Of a stretch of DNA of 64,000 nt, positions 34,191-44,839 are shown piece after piece. The first letter of the stretch is position 1. Each line of letters opens with the position of its first letter. A model generated the notes under the pieces. It worked only from the letters and a program-made list of their open reading frames with translations, was not told where the DNA came from and ran no database searches. Made by a program: the position numbers and the translations under genes. The DNA lies in NCBI RefSeq assembly GCF_029784135.1, contig NC_073746.1, forward strand, positions 77,514,704 through 77,578,703, written 5' to 3'. The DNA comes from Toxorhynchites rutilus septentrionalis. Its lineage: Eukaryota > Arthropoda > Insecta > Diptera > Culicidae.

Positions 34191-37100
34191 TTATCTAGTT
34201 GAGCTAAGCAGCTGGAGCACTTTCAATTTGAAGACGGATGCGGACTCATTGAAATCAAATAGATGGTAAAACTCATTAAATGCTGAACACATGGATTGAA
34301 ACGGTGATTTTTTTGTGAAATCCGAACGGTTCCGCGACATACGCAGAAATCCGCTGCGCTGGCGAAGATTACGGGGTAACACGTTTGCTTGCAACGATTC
34401 CAGTAATATTGGGCTGTCCACTTCAGATGTAAGAATTTTAGCTGCCAAAACAGCTTTTGCCAGTTTTCTCCTTTTCTCGAGAGTAGTCAGTCCAAGTAAC
34501 TGACAGCGAGCTTCGTAAGGCGGTAGATTCTGCGGATTATTCCAAGGTAACTCTCTAAGGGCGTACCGAATGAATTTACGTTGAATGGCTTCTATTCGAT
34601 TCGTCCAGTTGCTGTGGTACGGTGACCACACGATTGAAGCATTTTCCAAATGAGAACGAACGTGCGCGCAATATAAAGAGCGAAGGCAATGCGGATTATC
34701 AAACTCTCTCGCAATCTTAAACATAAATCCAAGTTGTCTATTCGCTTTGTCGATTACGGCAGACTGGTGGTTTCGAAATGTCAATCTGGAATCAATCAGG
34801 ACGCCTAAATCCTTGACGCACTCCACACGCTCAAGCTTTTGATCATTGATACGATAGTCAAAATAGAAGATCTCACGGCTTAGTTTTCGATGGAATGAAA
34901 TAACGATACATTTCTCAATGCTAATAGTCATTCTGTTCTTTTTACACCAGTCGTAGAATTTGTTCAGCAGTGATTGTACAACGTAGTGATCGTCCAAACT
35001 TTCCACAACTATGTATATTTTCAGGTCGTCGGCATATACCAGTTTGCACCTTCCATCAAGCGGTACAGTGACATCGTTAAAAAATAGTACAAATAGCAAG
35101 GGACCGAGATTGCTGCCCTGGGGAACTCCAGTTTCATTCACGAAAACATTCGACAACGAAGAACCTACTTTGACTTGCAGTATTCTATCCTTGAGGTACG
35201 ATTCCAACCAGCGGCAGAGGCTACTAGAAAATCCGAGTTTAGCAAACTTCTTCAAGGCAATGTCGTGTTCAATCCTATCAAAAGCTGATTTCAGATCAGT
35301 GTAAATAGCATCAACTTGGTTACCGGATCCAGTATTGTCAATGCAAAACGTGATGAACTCCATCAGATTTGTATGAACAGACCTGCCTGGTACGAACCCA
35401 TGTTGTTCTTGAGCAATGTAACTCCTGCAGCTGAAGCGAATTACTTCACTCACAATTATTGCCAGCAGCTTAGAGCCAGCGCACAGCGAAGTGATGCCTC
35501 TGTAGTTACGTACAGACCGCTTTTCACCTTTTTTGAAAACTGGAAACATGTATGATTTTTTCCATTCTGCAGGAAATTTTGCTTGTTCCATTGAAAGTCT
35601 GAAGATCTTCAGGAGTGGCGTTGATAGTGGTTGAATGCATCGTTTCAGAACAATTGCTGGTAGACCGTCGGGTCCAGGAGTATACGAAGACTTAAGCTTG
35701 TGCGCCGCTCTAAAAAGCATTTCTTCGGATACAAAGAAGCAGTCAACATCGACAAGATCAGCAGGAACAGTATCGAGAAATTCATTGGATGGATTTTCCG
35801 GACCAGCTTTGCCAAAAGCTGACGCAAAATGCTGCACAAACAATTTACATTTCGTTTCGTTCGTCGAGGCTGTAGAGGTTCCGAGTGACATAGTCAGGGG
35901 TAAACCATCTTCCTTGTGCTTTGATTTAACAAACGACCAAAACATCCTTGGATTGCGACGCAATTGCTCCTGGATTCTCCTCACATAACCAGCATATCTT
36001 TGGCGATTGTATGCACGGTAAGCAGAGCATGCTTCCTTGAATTGAGTCTTCGAATACATACACCGTTTCGATGAATATCTCCGAAGCGCCGTCGAGCATT
36101 TGGTTTTTAAGTTTCGAAGCCTGCCGTTCGACCATGGTGGCTTAGGTGATGGTTTGAATCGGGGAGTATGGCTCATGAGCAAGTTGTTCACGATGAGGCC
36201 AAACTGATTAATCGACTCCTCAACATCTGTACAGCTAAGAACAGCAGACCAGTCAGTCAATTCCAAACCTTCAGTCAATCCAGTGAAGTTTATCCGTCTG
36301 TAGTTCAGTGACCCGGGGTTGACAACATCTTCGTATTTCAAGTACTCAATGTTTTCAAGTGTAAATATAACAAGTGGGTCGACAGTTGTGGTTACTGAAC
36401 AAGCCGTTCTATCACTGACAAAAATCAGGTCCAACTGACGCTGGTTATAGTTTCGAATCGTACTGCATTGGATCAGATTACATCGTGCTACACCGTCCAA
36501 TAACACCTCGATAGAAGAATATTGTTGTCCGAGTCCAGATCGCACCGACATAGGATACGCGAAATTGTTTCCGTTGGTAGTGCATGACCAAACCAAGTTT
36601 GGCTGATTGTAGTCACCCGTGACAACAATGATGTCGTCGATTCCGGCACGTTCACGTACTTTTTCTATACAGCTTACGTGACTCGCCATAAGATTCCTAT
36701 CACCACATTTTTCGCAGGGTAGGTAGAAACATCCAACAAAAATTGTGCAGTCTGTAACCGATATCTGTACGAACACTTGCTCAAGACTATCAACCATTCC
36801 TTCGGTGCATAAACAAGAATCGAAGACTTTCCTGACAGCAATTAAAACGCCTCCTCCTACTTTACGCAAGCTATTTTTATGATTGCGATCCATCCTGAAC
36901 ACGTTGAAACTATTGCCGAACAGTTGAACAGAGTTGATTCTTTCGTCCAACCATGTCTCAACTAGCACTATGACATCGTATTCCACTTCCAAACAAGCCA
37001 GAAAAAAGTCATCAATTTTGGATTTCAGACCACGAACGTTCTGGTAGTAGAAGCGGATCGGAGAGCACGAATCATTGTCAGACGTTGAACGCGCCTCGCT

Positions 37101-37409
37101 AGAGCCATCGATGCCATCCACGACTCCATCGCTGCCATTAACAGAGTTGACGACCCGCTGGTCTATGGCTGTTGGCTGAGGAGATCTGTGAATGGTGATT
37201 GAATCAGGAAGCGTATTGGTCGAAGTGGATGTGTTCTTGCCTGGAAAAACAGGCTGGGAGACCTCTTCTAAAGCTACAGACACAGGACCGGGACGACTGC
37301 GATGATTGGAGAACCAAATCGATTTGATTGCAGGGATGAACTGGTTGGTTGATCGGTCACGACTGGTCTGTACATAAAAGAGGCTCCCATAGTGCTTATT
37401 GACGTGCAT
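34191..37409 (-). CDS. LINE ORF2: APE-type endonuclease and reverse transcriptase
   Basis: The 1072-residue frame has no stop. Residues 1-110 show no domain. The endonuclease begins with YYQNVRGLKSK (about 120), ETWLDE (151), GGGVLIAV (185), GDYNQP (265) and QLDLIFVSD (325), the metal-binding and active-site motifs of APE-like enzymes that nick target DNA. The linker leads to PGPDGLPAIVLK (578), then reverse transcriptase motifs TDLKSAFDRIEH (704), GVPQGSNLGPLL (761) and the catalytic VYADDLKIY (791). A thumb and C-terminal region follow with WSPYHSNWTNRIE and LPPYEARCQLLG. There is no RNase H. The motif set fits the CR1 or Jockey clades. The start is the first Met; an upstream overlapping frame ends at 37274, suggesting ORF1/ORF2 overlap. 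Confidence 0.93.
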   Translation of the reverse strand: MHVNKHYGSLFYVQTSRDRSTNQFIPAIKSIWFSNHRSRPGPVSVALEEVSQPVFPGKNTSTSTNTLPDSITIHRSPQPTAIDQRVVNSVNGSDGVVDGIDGSSEARSTSDNDSCSPIRFYYQNVRGLKSKIDDFFLACLEVEYDVIVLVETWLDERINSVQLFGNSFNVFRMDRNHKNSLRKVGGGVLIAVRKVFDSCLCTEGMVDSLEQVFVQISVTDCTIFVGCFYLPCEKCGDRNLMASHVSCIEKVRERAGIDDIIVVTGDYNQPNLVWSCTTNGNNFAYPMSVRSGLGQQYSSIEVLLDGVARCNLIQCSTIRNYNQRQLDLIFVSDRTACSVTTTVDPLVIFTLENIEYLKYEDVVNPGSLNYRRINFTGLTEGLELTDWSAVLSCTDVEESINQFGLIVNNLLMSHTPRFKPSPKPPWSNGRLRNLKTKCSTALRRYSSKRCMYSKTQFKEACSAYRAYNRQRYAGYVRRIQEQLRRNPRMFWSFVKSKHKEDGLPLTMSLGTSTASTNETKCKLFVQHFASAFGKAGPENPSNEFLDTVPADLVDVDCFFVSEEMLFRAAHKLKSSYTPGPDGLPAIVLKRCIQPLSTPLLKIFRLSMEQAKFPAEWKKSYMFPVFKKGEKRSVRNYRGITSLCAGSKLLAIIVSEVIRFSCRSYIAQEQHGFVPGRSVHTNLMEFITFCIDNTGSGNQVDAIYTDLKSAFDRIEHDIALKKFAKLGFSSSLCRWLESYLKDRILQVKVGSSLSNVFVNETGVPQGSNLGPLLFVLFFNDVTVPLDGRCKLVYADDLKIYIVVESLDDHYVVQSLLNKFYDWCKKNRMTISIEKCIVISFHRKLSREIFYFDYRINDQKLERVECVKDLGVLIDSRLTFRNHQSAVIDKANRQLGFMFKIAREFDNPHCLRSLYCAHVRSHLENASIVWSPYHSNWTNRIEAIQRKFIRYALRELPWNNPQNLPPYEARCQLLGLTTLEKRRKLAKAVLAAKILTSEVDSPILLESLQANVLPRNLRQRSGFLRMSRNRSDFTKKSPFQSMCSAFNEFYHLFDFNESASVFKLKVLQLLSSTR

Positions 37410-37610
37410 CCCGGTAACCGCTTAACACCTCCAGTACTCTCAATATGATGAGAAGCTTGATGGTAGCGAACGTTTTGCGAGGAATTGCTGAAAGCCGAAA
37501 TTTTGTGAGAGAACGACGATTCAGTATCGGAAAAAAACTTGCCTGGCAGAACAGGCTGGGCTACCCTGTCTCCATCATCGAACACAGGGACGGGACGACT
37601 GCGGCAGTGA
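37274..37610 (-). pseudogene. Probable ORF1 tail of the CR1-like LINE
   Basis: A second minus-strand frame overlaps the start of ORF2 by about 136 bases and reads SHCRSRPVPVFDDGD to a stop at 37274. No zinc knuckle or coiled coil is left because the element is 5' truncated here. Upstream of 37626 the same open frame runs into the older LINE and is therefore chimeric. The passage CRSRPVPV…QPVLPGK is echoed in another frame about 300 bases downstream by SRPGPVSV…QPVFPGK in ORF2, showing a local duplication of about 55 bp. Whether this frame was ever translated is uncertain. Confidence 0.5.
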
Positions 37611-37625
37611 CTGAAGTCTGACTGA

Positions 37626-38994
37626 AGATCAAATGCATCTTCTAATATGGTTTTATAGATATTCTCAACACCATCACAGTTTTTCGAATCCATTACTACC
37701 TTCCAAAGAGTTTCCATGTTGATGGTTTTAAAGCATCTCAATTGTGAAGACAGGCCTGGGAAAACAAAACTCAGTCGATTTGATGGAGCTACAATACCAT
37801 TGTGGATTTCTTCCACACTTGAAGTGAAAAAATGGTTGAGTTTCTCTGCTGTTATATTGTTATTTTCCTTTTTACCGTCAAACTCAATGTCCTATCCTTG
37901 CTGCCGCCTGGATTACTTAATGCTTTGATTTTTTCCCATAGCTTCTTCGGATCATGCTGAATTGCATTTATCTTATTTTGGATGAATTTATTCTTGGAAT
38001 GCTTAAGTTCACGTACATAAATATTTCTCCATATTCTGTACGTGCTCCAATTTCCAATAGTTTCTGTGCGTTTGGCTATTATTAGGTAATAATCTCTTCG
38101 TCTCTTTATGTAAGCCAACGTAGAGTTATACCAGGCTTTGTTACTAATATTTCTGAGTACTGAAACGGCAGTCTGACTACCGGCAATTATCTGTTTCATT
38201 GAAGAACAAAGCGCTACTTCCAGATTTTTTGCAACCTCATGAAAAGAGATTCGTTCTCCAATCGGAGTTATTTTGTTCTGTAAAACAGATTGCAATATTC
38301 GTTTTGAATAATTGTTCCAACACTTATATGATTTTTCCTTTTTTATTTCAGAAAAGTCAACATCAGAAAAATGGTAGACCATACCAATTGTTTCGTGATC
38401 CAAGATTTTGCTATTATAAAAAATTTCAATCACACCACCGTCAAAATTCGTAAATACTAAGTCAATGGTCGTCGAAGATGTTCTGGTTATTCTAGTGTGA
38501 TCATTTATTCTTTGTCTGAATCCAGCGGCTTGGGTGATTGCTTTTAATTCAAAAGATTTCCTATGCTCGTCCCAATCAATGTTAAAATCATCAGTTATGA
38601 CAATCCTTTTTTGTTCATATACTTGTATGTTCTGTAGCCATGCATCTTCCAAAAATTCTAAGAAGACCTTGTCACTAGCACTAGGCGAATGGTACATTAC
38701 AGCGTATATTCCTGAAATTTTGCATCCTCTGACTTCAACGGCTAGAAACCAATTGCCCCCATGTGTTCCATTGAAAATTTCTTTAAAATATAAAAGGTTC
38801 GAAATATACATAGATACGCTTCCAGTATGGGCAGATCTCGACAAACAATTAATCATTGTGTATCCAACTACATTGAATTCATTCAGATCAGTCAATTCCG
38901 TCAAATGTGTTTCAACCATAATTAATAATTTCGGTTTTTCGTTGGACAACAATATTTCCTCTTTCGTCGAAGTGTGTTCGTAATCCAGCCACAT
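37626..38994 (-). pseudogene. Old LINE endonuclease and linker, cut by younger LINE
   Basis: The open part encodes an APE-like endonuclease: MVETHLTEL (catalytic Glu), VVGYTMINCLS, then TDDFNIDWDEH (the GDFN motif with Gly changed to Asp), RITRTSSTTIDLVFTN and KILDHETIGMVYHF where Ser-Asp-His would be expected (Asp-His retained). The linker has IKRRRDYY and IQHDPKKLWEKIKALSNPG, then after a stop at 37852 the reading continues HFFTSSVEEIHNG to ILEDAFDL at the insertion point. This DAFDL rejoins LIKENL at 34044. A stop, changed motifs and the split make it a pseudogene. The beginning lacks the N-terminal QN motif in frame. Confidence 0.85.
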
Positions 38995-39133
38995 TTAGAT
39001 AAAGTGCATGATATTTTTTCAGTTCTCCTTTCTCGGGTGGCTAAATAGAGAAGTCCACCTGTTCCTTCTTCCGCTCGTAGTTTCGGAGGAATATAGGGCA
39101 GTTTGTACTCCACGCGAAATTTCGTATCTATAT

Positions 39134-40270
39134 CTATTCTTCGTTCGTTTTTAATTTTGTTATAATTTGAACGACAATTTTGTAACCATATTCACAGCGT
39201 TTGAAGCATCTTAGAATCCTCAATCCATCAATAACTCGACATTTTTCAAACCCGCAAAATACTGATTTAGCCTCTATCATTTTATTATAAGTATCCCCAT
39301 CGACTTCTATTATAGCACTGTATTTATTATATTTCATTTTATTATTGCAATAGATTTTTCTTACTTCGAAATGTTTGTTTTTGTCCAACGAAGGGTTCTG
39401 TTTCAACAACGCAATTTTCAAATCACTTTCATTCATTTTTTCGCTAATCCTTATAATTGTGATCGTCGGTCTCAATGCTTCTGGTATCTTAACCTCGTAT
39501 TCTTGACCCAGTTTTTTCTAAACATTAACCTTGATTAACTCAATTGAGGTTTTATCTGAAGCAGAGACAACAACTGTACCATTCTTCCCGTTTCGCAATC
39601 CATTTATATCAATCCTTTGGGATTGACATTATTTTTCAACATTTTTCTAGTAATACCAGATTCCTGCGTAGTTTTTGGCTTTATGATTAAAATTTTTTCC
39701 CTGGTCAAAGTTTTCTTTTTACTGTTACTCTCAACATTAGCTACATTTCCAGTTATTGTTTTCTTTGCGTCTTTCAATACCGCAGCGAGACGTTTTCACT
39801 CTGAATAGCTTGCTCATCACGTCGACGTTTTTTTTTTTTAATTTGAACGCAAATTGTACCACTGAGGTGTTTCCTCTGAATTCGTGTTTATATCAATATT
39901 GGTTTTGAACAAATTTCTAATTTCCGCCCGTACCACTTCTTCAACTTTGAACTCAAAATTGTTGGTCAATTCAACCAAACATTTCAACTCTTTAATATCA
40001 TTTAAAATTTTACCAACGGAATCATCGAAATGGTTGTTCCCGAACCCATTTTCGTCTAACACCAAACATGTGACGCATACAAAAACGGCATTTTTAATTT
40101 TCTTCAAAATATCGTTATTAGCACGCACCGCGCTCGGTAAACAATCGATATGAATAGTCTCATGGCACTTACCGTAGCACGCTATCGCTTTTGTGTTTGG
40201 ATCTTTTATTCTCTCACTGCACATGTCTACGAGGCCCATATCCACACATTCGCTATTGTTCGCATCGTTT
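39134..40270 (-). pseudogene. Old LINE ORF1 (zinc-finger and gag-like protein)
   Basis: The N-terminal part (40270-39838) has a Cys/His pattern resembling a PHD-type finger: VDMCSERI, AIACYGKCHETIHIDCLP, FVCVTCL, followed by a coiled-coil-like LNDIKELKCLVEL. The middle (39476-39838) is degenerate but readable as RNGKNGTVVVSASDKTSIEL with stops and frame changes. The C-terminal part (39134-39475) has RPTITIIRISEKMNE, FEKCRVIDGLRILRCFKRC and EYGYK, a decayed CCHC knuckle. ORF1 proteins of this build bind LINE RNA and act as chaperones. The first seven residues of the open frame come from the neighbouring family A repeat, so the original start is lost. Confidence 0.75.
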
Positions 40271-40607
40271 CTATGGTTATAAGACACTCCTCCCCCCTCT
40301 CTAAGGGGTGAAGAGGGGAGAGGTCTGTCTTTATTGTATCATATTTTCTGTATCAAACATTTATTCCATGTAACGGAGAAACATGTTATTTGCAAGTGGT
40401 TGAAAAATCTTGAACGAGAATTGTGTCTGAAAATAATCTGATATTATAATGATGAGTTTTGGTAGAAGTACTAGAAATTTTGTAGTAAAAGGTAAATTCA
40501 ACGGGGTCGATTTGAAGATCAATCAATGAAATCGTGAATGTTTGAAGGTATTGATAACAAAAAACAAATTTTGGGCGGGACGAAGTTGCCGGGTCAGCTA
40601 ACACTAA
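40271..40607 (-). repeat. Family A element, 5' part, minus orientation
   Basis: On the plus strand it ends GGGCGGGACGAAGTTGCCGG followed by GTCAGCTAAC, the reverse complement of the family A start. It runs back through ATGTAACGGAGAAACATG to a G/C-rich monomer start at TCCTCCCCCCTCTCTAAGGG. It truncates the ORF1 of the adjacent LINE. Confidence 0.8.
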
Positions 40608-40998
40608 CTAAAATTCAGAAAAAAACACAGGAATAACCCATATGATATCTAGCAAGTCATCCATAAATCGAAGGATGGTCACTCGTGTTTTCCTCGGAGT
40701 TGACGAACCCATTGGGAGATAATAACTTGCCACTTCCTGGCTTAAGGCAGGACAAGTCATCTTCTCAGGAGGAAGTGTTTCGTTGGCGAAGTCAGATATT
40801 TCAGATGATAATGAATTGTCAACTTACATCAAGGTGAAGTCATAAGTTTAAACAATTTCGATGCATCGTCCTATCGTGTAGTAGATGCTGAACCAACTTC
40901 CTCACCTTAACAACAGAATTCAGTGGAAATGTATATATCAATATACTGCCAAAATTTCAACCGCACTAAATTATAGAAACCCAAATTATTATTTTGAA

Positions 40999-41003
<5 letters not shown>
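40608..41003. other. Unassigned, probably LINE 5' sequence
   Basis: No frame or motif can be assigned with confidence. Its position just before a plus-strand LINE endonuclease makes it likely to be part of the same decayed element. Confidence 0.35.

Positions 41004-41030
<27 letters not shown>
41004..41030. repeat. (CT)n microsatellite
   Basis: Thirteen or so CT dinucleotides in a row, ending at CGATAATTC. Confidence 0.95.
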
Positions 41031-41033
<3 letters not shown>

Positions 41034-43275
41034 AATTCTAGCAACAGAGACAAGTTTGGCGTTGGAAGCGATGAGGTAGCCGGAAATTGTTTTAATGTCT
41101 TCAGATATGACCGCAATGTTGACAAACCGCATGAAAAATCGGGAGGCGGCATCCTCATTGCTATTAATTCATCAACAAATTCAGAACATATTGTAACAAC
41201 AGAATTCGACAAGTTTGAGCAAGTGTGAGTGAAAGCACCTTTTACGGGAGAAATACATATATTTACATCTGTTTACTTTACCCTGATCATCCTTAAATTA
41301 GTTATTGTGAGAAATTCTTTGAAGTTGCTTAAAATATTGTATCTTCCTTTGTACCAGAAACAAAAATACACACATACGGAGTTTTGAATCAACGAAATGC
41401 GGATTTTGTCACTGATTTTGATAATGAATTTATCTTGCTTCCAGTTGTTGGTTATAATAAGACTCTGCAATTTTTGTTTGGTAAAATAGATTTTTGATAA
41501 AAATATTGTATCAAATAAACAATGTTTATAATCGACAGAAGTGCTTCTTGGATTTCTTGTTGACAAATATGACCGAAGATTTCTGTGGGACTAAATCATT
41601 AACATTTTAAAGATAACATCCAAAAACTATTTGATTATGAATTTGAGAAAGTCTCTGATTACACTAAAGCAAACTACCAAAATTAGGTGTAGGCTTAGCT
41701 ATATCAATTGGCAGGGTTTATTCAGAGGTGTGGAACATATTGAATTAGATAATCAATGGAGGAGATACCAACAAGATGAAAAAGAATAAACATAAACACA
41801 AAATATGCGGTTTGGTCTAATCAAAACATAAATAATCTAGAAATAAAAAAAAAACAGAAAGCACATTCAATTCTCTGAACATTTACGAACAGCTCAACTC
41901 AAGTGTTAAAAACGCCTTTGAATATTACAACTCAAAAACAGAGTGCGACATTGAGTTTAACCCGAAAATATAATTCAATTACATAAAAAACAATGGTTTG
42001 TCCATCAGGCATGTACCATGACGAAACCATGGGGAATGACTCAGAAAAAAATGCAACCTCTTTGAAACATTTTTAAAAGAAGGATATATTGAAACATTTA
42101 ATGGCCTGGTCCTGACGGAATCCCACTAGTATTTATGAAAAATTTAGCATCGAAATTAATTCATCCACTTTTAAGGCTATTCAATGAGTTATTGGAATTG
42201 GAAAGGTTCCCAAAAACATACAAAGTTCCTTTTCCTGTACCAATCATCAAATCCGGTAATTGATCCGATGTAAGAAATTTAAACCATGGAGGTTTTAGGG
42301 TGCAATAAATGTTCCCAAATTTGGCATGTTAAGATTTTAGGGGACACGAAACGCTTCTATGGTGAATGGACATTCCTCCCCCCCTTTCTAAGGGGAGAAG
42401 AGGGGAGGGGTCTGTCTTTATTCTATCATATTTTCTGTATCAAACATTTATTCCATGTAACGGAGAAACATGTTATTTGCAAGTGGGTGAAAAATCTTGA
42501 ACGAGAATTGTGTCTGAAAATAATCTGAGATTATAATGATGAGTTTTGGTAGAAGTACTAGGAATTTTGTAGTAAAAGGTAAATTCAACGGGGTCGATTT
42601 GAAGATCAATCAATGAACAATTATCGTGCAGTAGCGATTATCTTTTGCATTTCAAAACTCTTTGAGGCAATAATAAACTCTTTCAATAACTGAAAACACG
42701 CAGGACTTAAACATATATCAACGAGTAAGGGACTTAGGTGTAGTCTTAGATTCTAAACCAGCTTTCGTTGATCATTGTAATGCAATCATACATAGAGCAA
42801 ATAATATGTTGAGCTTTATTAAATGCTTTAGCTACCATTTCCAGGATACGTCAGATCAATTCTCGAATATTTGAGTATTGTATGGTCCACCTACAACTTC
42901 ACACGTGAACAGAATTTAATCTGTACATAAGAATTTTTTTATTATTGGCACTTCGTAAACTAGGCTGGTCTTTATATCATCTCCCTCCATATGAGGCATG
43001 TTGCATGCTAACCCAAAGAACTTCGAAATGGATTCGGATGATTTTATTCATTACTGACATCATATAACAACGAGTGGACTCAGATGAAATATTAGAAAAC
43101 CTAATTTTCAAACACCCATTAGGCATCTGAGAAACTCTAACATTTTCTACATAAATTACCGAAGAAAAGTTACACTAAATCTTGTCCTATCAATCGTATG
43201 ATGTGCCACTGTAACGAACACAGCGGAATAATTGATGTAACGATGTTTAAAGACCATCTAAAAAATATATAGTTA
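41031..43275 (+). mobile_element. Decayed CR1-like LINE on the plus strand, with family A insertion
   Basis: Endonuclease remnants read ILATETSL, GSDEVAGNCFNVFRYDRN and KSGGGILIAINSSTN at 41035-41180. The linker to the reverse transcriptase reads GPDGIPLVFMKNLASKLIHP at 42100-42170 and FPKTYKVPFPVPIIKSGN. After a family A insertion (42281-42617) come NYRAVAIICISKLFEAII, then RDLGVVLDSKPAFVDHC at 42730 and the C-terminal LPPYEACCMLTQRTSK near 42985. The catalytic YADD segment is missing. Motif wording is close to the intact LINE at 34191-37409, so a diverged relative is likely. Confidence 0.82.
42281..42617 (-). repeat. Family A fragment inserted in a LINE
   Basis: Begins on the plus strand with the monomer phrase GGTTTTAGGGTGCAATAAAT, includes CTCCCCCCCTTTCTAAGG and the TAACGGAGAAACATG segment, and stops at GGGGTCGATTTGAAGATCAA. 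Both element ends are missing. It lies between the DVRN and NYRAV parts of the reverse transcriptase, where one continuous segment is expected. Confidence 0.8.
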
Positions 43276-43279
43276 AGCT

Positions 43280-44260
43280 TACCATCATAATTTTAGAGCA
43301 ATTCCAAAAAAACGACAATTTAAAACATGAGTATTTTTGATTGGAATGAAAGTTTGTGTTCCGTTTAGTTTGGAGGAAATATGAGTTTCCCGCAGCAATT
43401 GGGAATTTTTGGACTCAAGCGTAACTGTGGAAAAGGGAGAAATAAGAGAAATCTTTGATAATTTAGGTTTCAAAAACTATGAGTCGTATCGAAATAGTTT
43501 TTTTTTTTATTATCTGTATTATAGTGATTTTCAACTCATTTGGCTGGTTCGTCACTTTTTACTTCCATTTTTGGAAGAATGTCGGGAGTGAGAATTGAAC
43601 TCGTGACCTTCAGCGTGAGATGTTACCACTACGCCAGATCGCCTCCACATATCGAAATAGTGTCTTAGAAAAAGTTATAGAATATTGCACGTGAAAAAAT
43701 ATACACTGAGAAAAAATAAGTACACATTTTTTCAATTACAAAAAAAAACTTTAATTTGCAATATCTAAAATTGTTTTTTTTTTCTAAATTATTTTTATTT
43801 TTTTTTCAAATAAAATAGAAATCATGTAGAAAATTTAGTAAATGAGCCCAAAAGGGTAAAACTATTTTTGACGAGCTTTGTAGATCATCAAATTTTCATT
43901 AATTTTCAAAACTTCGAATTTTTGTATGTTAACAATCATTTTTAGCCACAAATTATGAATCCTGATGTGATTTAAACCAAAAAAAAAAGGTTTATTATCG
44001 CTCTCCTTATAAATTTAAAAAGAATATTTCTAATTTATTGTCTTTTTATTAGTTTTATTTTAATATGTTTAAAATGATATGTTGTGTTCTACCGTCATGT
44101 TGATAAAATTTCATTAAATTGCATATAATTTCCAACAACTTTTCCAACATCATCATGGTAAAAATATGTTTAGGAGTTACGTTGAAATATATTCGAAGAC
44201 ATGTGGGTCAATAAAAAATGTAGCGGTATTAAAAAACCTTATTTTATCTTAAAGGAGCAT
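43280..44260 (-). repeat. Repeat E, second copy, carrying a SINE
   Basis: Reverse-complement counterpart of 14165-15030, with the same order of blocks. The SINE at 43498-43649 interrupts it. There is no coding capacity and no recognised termini. Confidence 0.8.
43498..43649 (-). mobile_element. Short tRNA-derived SINE with 11-bp target duplication
   Basis: On the minus strand it starts GTGGAGGCGATCTGGCGTAG, contains a box A-like GGCGTAGTGGTAACA and box B-like GGTCACGAGTTCAATTC, continues through GACGAACCAGCCAAATGAG and ends in an A run. TATCGAAATAG flanks it exactly (43487-43497 and 43650-43660). The second copy of the host repeat has a single unbroken copy of the target at 14810-14820, so both borders are confirmed by comparison. 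It is about 150 bases long and unlike the GAA-tailed SINE. It is a mobile element and not a tRNA gene, as the cloverleaf is incomplete. Confidence 0.9.
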
Positions 44261-44839
44261 TCTAGTCTAGAAATTTGAAAAAAAAAACGCGAAAGACCTT
44301 CGGAACCGTGCTAACAATGGAGGCATATAGGGTAGAAATGTAGAAGGGTATTGATCTCTTTCATCGGGAAGTTCAAGTACCGGTCAAATCATCTAAAAGG
44401 GTAGCCAACATTTCTAAAGTAATTCAAGCATGACATATATTAGCGGCATCTGAACTGAAAACATCGATTCCCAAACTGGGGAATTTCTACGATGAAGTTT
44501 CGGGAAGTGAGTGTTTGATAGAGATCATCATGAAGTGGGACTTCCGAGAAACACTTTCTAATCTTAAAGTGAGTTTGAAGCGGTTACTAATAATTCGAAC
44601 TTCTGTGACATTTGAAATTATTTAAAAGTTATTTGCAGTTAAAGATGGGACATGCACGGTTAAACAGATTACAGGTACTTAAACAGGTTAAACAGGTACT
44701 AACTCCAATGAACTCGACGATATTTTCGGAAAATGCTGTTAAGTCGAGACGCGTGATTTTGTTACTAGAATGATTGTGAACCAGAGGATAATAAATTATT
44801 TCACTTGGATCTTACCACATAAGTAGGCCGGCTGATGCT
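44261..44839. other. No gene recognised
   Basis: AT-rich stretch with short frames only. It separates repeat E from the RRM/F-box gene region. Confidence 0.4.

Larger units (their letters stand above)
34049..37625 (-). mobile_element. CR1-like LINE with intact EN-RT frame
   Basis: The 3.6 kb element ends on the minus strand in several TAAAA units (34049-34070), the short tandem 3' tail typical of CR1/T1-like LINEs. A 4-bp duplication ATCT (37626-37629 and 34045-34048) flanks it, and removing the element rejoins the host LINE reading frame. The 5' end lies within the end of ORF1, so the copy is 5' truncated with respect to ORF1, but the EN-RT protein is complete. It is the youngest LINE here and inserted into an older one. 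Confidence 0.88.
33717..40270 (-). mobile_element. Old LINE (ORF1 plus EN-RT), split by a CR1-like LINE
   Basis: Read on the minus strand: ORF1 with a Cys/His-rich N-terminus and a zinc-knuckle-like end (40270-39134), endonuclease and linker (38994-37626), the inserted younger LINE (34049-37625), then the beginning of the reverse transcriptase (34044-33717). The copy stops inside the RT domain beside a family C repeat, and its 5' end abuts a family A copy. Only the first half of the element survives in this window. Confidence 0.88.

Noticed and set aside
35011..35988. Plus-strand open frames across the CR1-like LINE
   Set aside because: They are antisense shadows of the reverse transcriptase frame.
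43563..43649. Possible tRNA gene on the minus strand
   Set aside because: It is the head of the short SINE, bounded by exact 11-bp duplications.
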